Below, piece after piece: positions 59,845 to 64,000 of a DNA stretch of 64,000 nt. Origin of the DNA: Labilithrix sp. (GTDB lineage Bacteria > Myxococcota_A > Polyangia > Polyangiales > Polyangiaceae); the NCBI GenBank assembly GCA_019637155.1, contig JAHBWE010000003.1, positions 434,001 through 498,000 on the forward strand, in the 5' to 3' direction. A model generated the notes under the pieces. That model had not been told where the DNA came from. It made no database searches and saw only the letters and a list, made by a program, of their open reading frames with translations. How positions within the stretch are numbered: the first letter of the stretch is position 1; the number at the start of each line of letters is the position of its first letter. The translations under genes and the position numbers were made by a program.

Positions 59845-62150
59845 AGCTTCGGCGTGACGCCCATCTCCTGGAGGACGTGGTCGCCGGCGAACGGGCCGTC
59901 GAGGAGCCACTCGACGTAGCGGATGTCGGTGTGGATGCTGCGCGTCAGCGAGGGGGTGAAGACCCAGTCGCTCGCCATCGCCTCGTAGTTGCCGTCGAAG
60001 ACGAGGCCGCAGATCTCGCCCTTCGCGTTGAGCGTGGCGGAGCCCGAGTTGCCGCCCGTGATGTGGAGGTCGGCGAGGAAGTCGACCGGGACCTCGCCGT
60101 TCAGCGTCTCGTCCGCGTAGGGGCCGACCTTCATCGCCTTGAAGAACTCGATCACCGGCGCCGGGACGTCGAACGGGTCCTTCTTCTGGTCCTTCGCCAC
60201 GACCTGCGAGAGCATCGTGAAGGGGCGGAACTGCTCGGCGGTGGGGCTCGGCTTGTAGCCGCGCACGGTGCCGTAGGTGACGCGGAGGGTGCTGTTCGCG
60301 TCGGGCGCGAACGGCGCGTCCTTCTTGAAGGCCTTCAGCGCCTCGATGTACTTCGGGCGGAGGAGCGCCATCTTGCCGGCGTACGCGTCGCCGCGGTCCT
60401 TGCTCGCCTTCTGGATCGGACGGAGCTTCAGCGCGAGCTTGACGAGCGGGTCCTTGCTCGCCTGGAGCTTCGCGGTGGTGCCGCTCTTCACGAGCTCGAC
60501 GCGCGCCGCCTCGTCGCCGAGCGTCGTCGTCTCGTAGAGCGCGCCGACGACCTTCTTCAGCGCCTCCGGGCTCGTGTCCTTCGCCGAGCCGCCGCCGAGC
60601 GCGAGGACCTCCTTGAAGGCGGGCGTGCGGTCCGCCTCCGGCTGCTTCGCGATGCGCTCGAGCGCGAGCCCGAGGAGCGCCTCGTCGACCTTGCGGTTGT
60701 ACCCCGTCGTGACGCTCTTCGTCTGCTGCTCGATGCGCGTCCAGTTGCGCTGCTGGTAGGCGGGGTCGCGCTGGGCGTCCGGCTTCGCGCGCTCCTCCGC
60801 CATCCGCACGATCGTCAGCGCGGAGGCGACGAGCTTCGGGAGCTCGAGCTCGCCGAACTGCGCGTCCTTCTCGCGCCACGCCTCGCCCTTCTTCACCTCC
60901 GCCGCGATGTCGTCCATCGCCTTGCCCCACGCCGCCTTGTTCTTCGCGTCGGCGTCGATGAACGCGCGCAGCTCCTTCTCGCTCTTCGCCCGCTGCTCCG
61001 CGAGGCCGCCCTTCACGAGGCCCTCGAGCTGGCCCTTCGTGTTGGTGAGGAAGTTGCCGAAGCGCCGCACGTACGAGTTGGCGCGGATCTGCGCCTCCTT
61101 GTCGTCCTTCGTCGCCTCGCCGAGGCGCGCGAGGTAGTCCTCGAAGTACTTCTGGCGGCGCGGGTACGTGTACTGGATCGCCTCGTCGACCTCCGCCTTC
61201 GTCTTCAGCGTGTACGTGCGGCCCGGGTAGCCCGCGACGAACACGAGGTCACCTTCGCGGAGCGGGCTCGACGCCGGCTTCAGGAAGTGCGGCGGCTTGT
61301 AGGGCACGTTGTCGTTCGAGTAGTCCGCCGGCTGCCCGTCCTTGCCGACGTAGGCACGGAACATCGAGACGTCGCCGGTGTGCCGCGGCCAGCGCCAGTT
61401 GTCGATCTCGCCGCCGAAGTTGCCGACGCCGGCGGGCGGCGCCCAGACGAGGCGCACGTCCTTGATCTCGAGCTGCTCGATGAGGAAGTACGACGAGCCC
61501 TCGTAGAAGGAGGTCGCGGCGCAACGCGCGCCCTTCTTGTCCTTCTCGCACGCGGCGACGATCTCCTTCTGCCGCTTCTCGATCTCCCGGTGGCGCGCCT
61601 TGTCGTCCGCGATCTTCTCGAGGCCGTCACGGACCTTCGGCGTGATGTCCGTCACCGCGCGCGTCACGAACACGCGCGCCTCGGGGCCGTTGTTCTTCTC
61701 GTCCGCGCGCGTCTTCGCGAGGAAGCCGTCCTTCAGCAGGTTCGACGACGGCGTCGAGTTGTGCTGGAGCGCGGCGGTCGCGCAGTGGTGGTTCGTCGCG
61801 ATGAGGCCGTCGGCCGAGATGAACGACGCCGAGCAGCCGCCGAGGCTGACGATGGCGGAGAGCACGCCCGAGGTGGGGTCCGAGAGCTCGTTCGGATCGA
61901 GCTGGAGGCCGAGCTCCTTCAGCTTCGCGCCGTGCTCCTTGATCTGATGCGGCATCCACATGCCGCCCGGGTTCTCGAAGCGCGGCGCGGGCGCGACGTA
62001 CGGCGGCGGGGCCGGCGGCGGCGTCGTCGCGACGGTGACCGGGGGCGGCGGGGGCGGCGGCGCCTTCGGCGGCGGCGTGTCTTCACCGCAGGCGAAGACA
62101 CCGAGGCTGACGACCGACGCGATAGCTACGATGCGGAGTCCGTTGCGCAT
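59841..62150 (-). CDS. S46-family dipeptidyl peptidase (DPP7/DPP11-like), lipoprotein
   Basis: The 769-residue protein has a lipoprotein signal (GVFAC, Cys 21), a Pro-rich linker (about 26-55) and the S46 peptidase. The catalytic His is in 'TNHHCA' (about 121-122), Asp in 'GEIDNWRWPRHTGD' and nucleophile Ser702 in 'TGGNSGSA'. It removes dipeptides from peptide N-termini. DPP7 homologues are about 710 residues; the extra length here is the lipid-anchor linker. It probably works with the two trypsin-like lipoproteins of this window in extracellular protein digestion (inference). Confidence 0.92.
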   Translation of the reverse strand: MRNGLRIVAIASVVSLGVFACGEDTPPPKAPPPPPPPVTVATTPPPAPPPYVAPAPRFENPGGMWMPHQIKEHGAKLKELGLQLDPNELSDPTSGVLSAIVSLGGCSASFISADGLIATNHHCATAALQHNSTPSSNLLKDGFLAKTRADEKNNGPEARVFVTRAVTDITPKVRDGLEKIADDKARHREIEKRQKEIVAACEKDKKGARCAATSFYEGSSYFLIEQLEIKDVRLVWAPPAGVGNFGGEIDNWRWPRHTGDVSMFRAYVGKDGQPADYSNDNVPYKPPHFLKPASSPLREGDLVFVAGYPGRTYTLKTKAEVDEAIQYTYPRRQKYFEDYLARLGEATKDDKEAQIRANSYVRRFGNFLTNTKGQLEGLVKGGLAEQRAKSEKELRAFIDADAKNKAAWGKAMDDIAAEVKKGEAWREKDAQFGELELPKLVASALTIVRMAEERAKPDAQRDPAYQQRNWTRIEQQTKSVTTGYNRKVDEALLGLALERIAKQPEADRTPAFKEVLALGGGSAKDTSPEALKKVVGALYETTTLGDEAARVELVKSGTTAKLQASKDPLVKLALKLRPIQKASKDRGDAYAGKMALLRPKYIEALKAFKKDAPFAPDANSTLRVTYGTVRGYKPSPTAEQFRPFTMLSQVVAKDQKKDPFDVPAPVIEFFKAMKVGPYADETLNGEVPVDFLADLHITGGNSGSATLNAKGEICGLVFDGNYEAMASDWVFTPSLTRSIHTDIRYVEWLLDGPFAGDHVLQEMGVTPKL

Positions 62151-62237
62151 GCGCGCTCATTAGCACCGCGACGCCGGAGCGCGAAGGCGCAAAGGCCGCG
62201 CCCCGGCGCGGGCTTTCGCGGCCGATCGCGGCTTTTT

Positions 62238-63326
62238 TCAGAGGCCGAAGGCGAACGCGAAGCTCGTCGCGACGATGCCGCCGAACTTCGCGTCCCCGCC
62301 CTCGGTGACGCCGAGGGCCGGCCCGCCGTCGACGCCGAGCTCGAGGCCGAGCGACTCGCCGAAGACGTGCCGGTAGCCCATCGCGAAGCGCGCGGTCCCC
62401 ATGTTGAGGTACGCGCGCGAGTCGGAGTCGACGTAGCGCTCGTAGCCGAGACCGCCGCGGGCGAAGAACTGGTTGTCGTTCCGCTGGCCGCCGGCGCGCA
62501 GCTCGATCCCGAGCAGCGCGGTGGGGCCGGAGTGGCGCGTGGCGTACGTCGAGTGCCTGCCTTCGCCGAACCGGAAGCGCCCGATGCCGGCCCATCCGAC
62601 CTCGAGGAACGCGCTCGTGACGCGGCCGAACGAGTAGCGGAAGTGCGCGCCCGCGGCCCACCCAGTGCCGCTGTGGCGCTTGCCCAGGAACGTGAAGCGG
62701 GGGAACGTGACGAACGGCGCGATCACGAAGCCGCGCCCGTAGCGGATCGGCGATCGGTCGGCGCGATCGTCGAGGCGCTCCTGCTCGACGCAGGTCTCGA
62801 TCGACGTCTCGCCCGACTGCGGTCCGCAGCGCGAGCCCTTGCGCTGCGACGAGCTGCGGCTGCTCTCGTACACGCTCACGCTCGACTCTCCCGCGAGCGT
62901 CTTCGGCTTCGCGTCGTTCACGATCGGCTGGTCGCTCGTCGTCTGCGGCTGGAGCTGATCGATCCGCTGCTGGATCTGCTCGCGATCGGGCGCGGCCGGC
63001 GTCGAGGCGAGGTACGCGCGGTAGTCCTCCACCGCGGGGAAGACGTTCCCGAGCCGGTCGTGACAGATGCCGCGATCGCGGAGGACGAGCGGATCCTTCG
63101 AGCCCGCCTTCACCGCCGCGTCGAACAGCGTGAGCGCGCCGGCGCAGTCGCCGCCGCGCGCGCGCCCCCGCGCCTCCTCCGCCTCCGCGACGCCGGCGGT
63201 GTTGCGGTTCAGCGTGAACTGGCTGTTCGAGCGATCCTGCTGGCCCGGTGGACCAGGCTGCTGCGCCTTCGCGGAGCCCGCGAACATCAGCAAGGACAGA
63301 GAGGCGAGCACCCCGATACGACGCAT
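62238..63326 (-). CDS. Exported protein with TPR-like N-terminus and beta-barrel-like C-terminus
   Basis: The 362-residue protein (ATG 63326) has a signal peptide (cut near GSAKA), a helical TPR-like part (about 45-130; 'ALTLFDAAVKAGSKDPLVLRDRG'), a polar linker with Ser runs, and a C-terminal half of amphipathic strands (FVIAPFVTFPRFTFLG, LLGIELRAGGQRND, FGGIVATSFAFAFGL). This is typical of an outer-membrane barrel with a periplasmic helical domain. No known family. The upstream in-frame start at 63362 would put a non-signal extension before the signal peptide. Confidence 0.6.
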   Translation of the reverse strand: MRRIGVLASLSLLMFAGSAKAQQPGPPGQQDRSNSQFTLNRNTAGVAEAEEARGRARGGDCAGALTLFDAAVKAGSKDPLVLRDRGICHDRLGNVFPAVEDYRAYLASTPAAPDREQIQQRIDQLQPQTTSDQPIVNDAKPKTLAGESSVSVYESSRSSSQRKGSRCGPQSGETSIETCVEQERLDDRADRSPIRYGRGFVIAPFVTFPRFTFLGKRHSGTGWAAGAHFRYSFGRVTSAFLEVGWAGIGRFRFGEGRHSTYATRHSGPTALLGIELRAGGQRNDNQFFARGGLGYERYVDSDSRAYLNMGTARFAMGYRHVFGESLGLELGVDGGPALGVTEGGDAKFGGIVATSFAFAFGL

Positions 63327-63371
63327 GGCCCCAGCGTAAACCGCTGCGGTCCGGCGCGACAAAAACCCGGC

Positions 63372-64000
63372 CTACTTGCCCGCGTCTTTGACGGTCGCGC
63401 CGGCGTCGGCCTTCGCCGCGCCGGCGTCGGCGAGCCCCGCGTCCCCTGCCCCGGCGTCGGCGCCGAGCGCGAGGAAGTCCTTCGTCACCCAGCGCACGCG
63501 CCCGAAGCGGGAGGCCTTATGGAAGTTCCCCTGCCCGAGGATCGGCGACCACGCGACGCCGCCGTTGTTCGCCATCGCGTAGAAGTTGAAGCGCCACGTG
63601 CCGCCCGGCTTCGGCGGAAGCTCTTTCGCGCCCTTCTCGAAGGCCTTCCACGGGATCTGCGCCTCGACGGTGTAGCCCTCGTCCTTGTCGGCGGGGTTGT
63701 CGATCGTCCCCTTCACGACGACCTGGGTCTTCATCTTCGGGTCCCAGTCCTCGTGACCGAACGGACCCTGCGGCTCGACCTTCGGCTTGTTGTAGCCGTC
63801 GAACTGGCTCTTGAAGACCTTGTTCTGCGGGTTGATCTGGATCTCGTAGTAGTTGACGTTGTCGCCGTCACCGTCGGGGTCGATCATGATCTCGGCGGTG
63901 TGGCGGTTCCAGGTCATCGGCTGGCCGCCCGCGGTCCAGTCCTTCGGCTGCTCTTCCTTCGTCGTGAAGTAGCCGACGACGTCGGGGTCCGAGACGGTGA
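63372..64000 (-). CDS. CBM9/DUF1083-like carbohydrate-binding protein, 3' part
   Basis: The gene enters from the right edge; the frame is open to 64000 (about 208 codons visible, N-terminus missing). The visible part is a beta-sandwich of the family 9 carbohydrate-binding type: 'TVSDPDVVGYFTTK', 'AEIMIDPDGDGDNVNYYEIQINPQN', 'YTVEAQIPWKAFE' and 'GTWRFNFYAMAN', with a metal/sugar site suggested by DPDGDGDN. It ends in an Ala/Asp-rich tail (GADAGAGDAGLADAG). It probably binds sugars outside the cell; the start and any catalytic partner domain are outside the window. Confidence 0.72.
   Translation of the reverse strand, partial: TVSDPDVVGYFTTKEEQPKDWTAGGQPMTWNRHTAEIMIDPDGDGDNVNYYEIQINPQNKVFKSQFDGYNKPKVEPQGPFGHEDWDPKMKTQVVVKGTIDNPADKDEGYTVEAQIPWKAFEKGAKELPPKPGGTWRFNFYAMANNGGVAWSPILGQGNFHKASRFGRVRWVTKDFLALGADAGAGDAGLADAGAAKADAGATVKDAGK

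Overview
The window is very GC-rich bacterial chromosome with dense, tightly packed genes. Its content points to a myxobacterium (Myxococcota, probably order Polyangiales). This assignment is inferred from gene content: FHA and Ser/Thr-kinase signalling, large AAA+/TPR proteins, many secreted Cys-rich lipoproteins, trypsin-like lipoproteins, a PrsW-like protease, zinc-ribbon/single-TM 'AgmX-like' proteins, and a C-terminal Cys-TM-Arg sorting tail. There is no rRNA and no CRISPR. One tRNA (Val, CAC) is present. No complete mobile element was seen, but a decayed ATPase gene flanked by 15-bp repeat arrays lies beside the tRNA.

Layout. 1-5.6 kb: start of a lipoprotein (probable efflux adaptor), an FHA/AAA+ regulator, then an operon of a SulP anion transporter fused to a gamma-carbonic anhydrase followed by two SPFH/band-7 proteins, a plausible bicarbonate-handling membrane assembly. 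5.9-8.8 kb: zinc-ribbon protein, SDR, repeat/pseudogene island, tRNA-Val. 8.9-15 kb: GAF-like/methyltransferase fusion with a 45-bp minisatellite, EEP-family phosphodiesterase, HNH protein, PrsW-like protease, Cys-rich lipoprotein, TrmH-type RNA methylase. 15.3-24 kb: two paralogous trypsin-like lipoproteins, a lipase-like hydrolase, Xaa-Pro dipeptidase, rhomboid, and an ECF sigma operon containing msrB. 24.4-28.4 kb: a four-gene operon (envelope protein, degenerate GH18-like lipoprotein, glutathionylspermidine-synthase-like ATP-grasp enzyme, acidic/Gly-rich lipoprotein) of unknown function. 28.6-31.4 kb: polar amino-acid ABC transporter (fused binding protein/permease plus ATPase) and a 1-Cys peroxiredoxin. 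31.4-37.8 kb: hybrid histidine kinase and a giant Ser/Thr kinase-AAA-TPR protein. 37.9-42.1 kb: TetR regulator divergent from a Baeyer-Villiger-type monooxygenase with two clear operators, then an MscS-like channel. 43-51 kb: a long leftward run DUF969-DUF979-DUF2891-MepA-cytochrome c/NnrU fusion-AAA/TPR-lipoprotein. 51.3-64 kb: sorting-tail protein, Cys-rich lipoprotein, phospholipase D-like enzyme, ScoAB-type CoA transferase with a Prx5-type peroxiredoxin, VWA lipoprotein plus ATP-dependent DNA ligase with a clamp-binding-like tail, an S46 peptidase, and envelope proteins.

The best candidates for undescribed biology are the SulP-gammaCA/SPFH operon, the 24.4-28.4 kb operon, the cytochrome c-NnrU fusion lacking an export signal, and the 15-bp palindromic repeat arrays around a broken ATPase gene. 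Very long antisense open frames occur throughout because of extreme third-position GC; they were treated as shadows.
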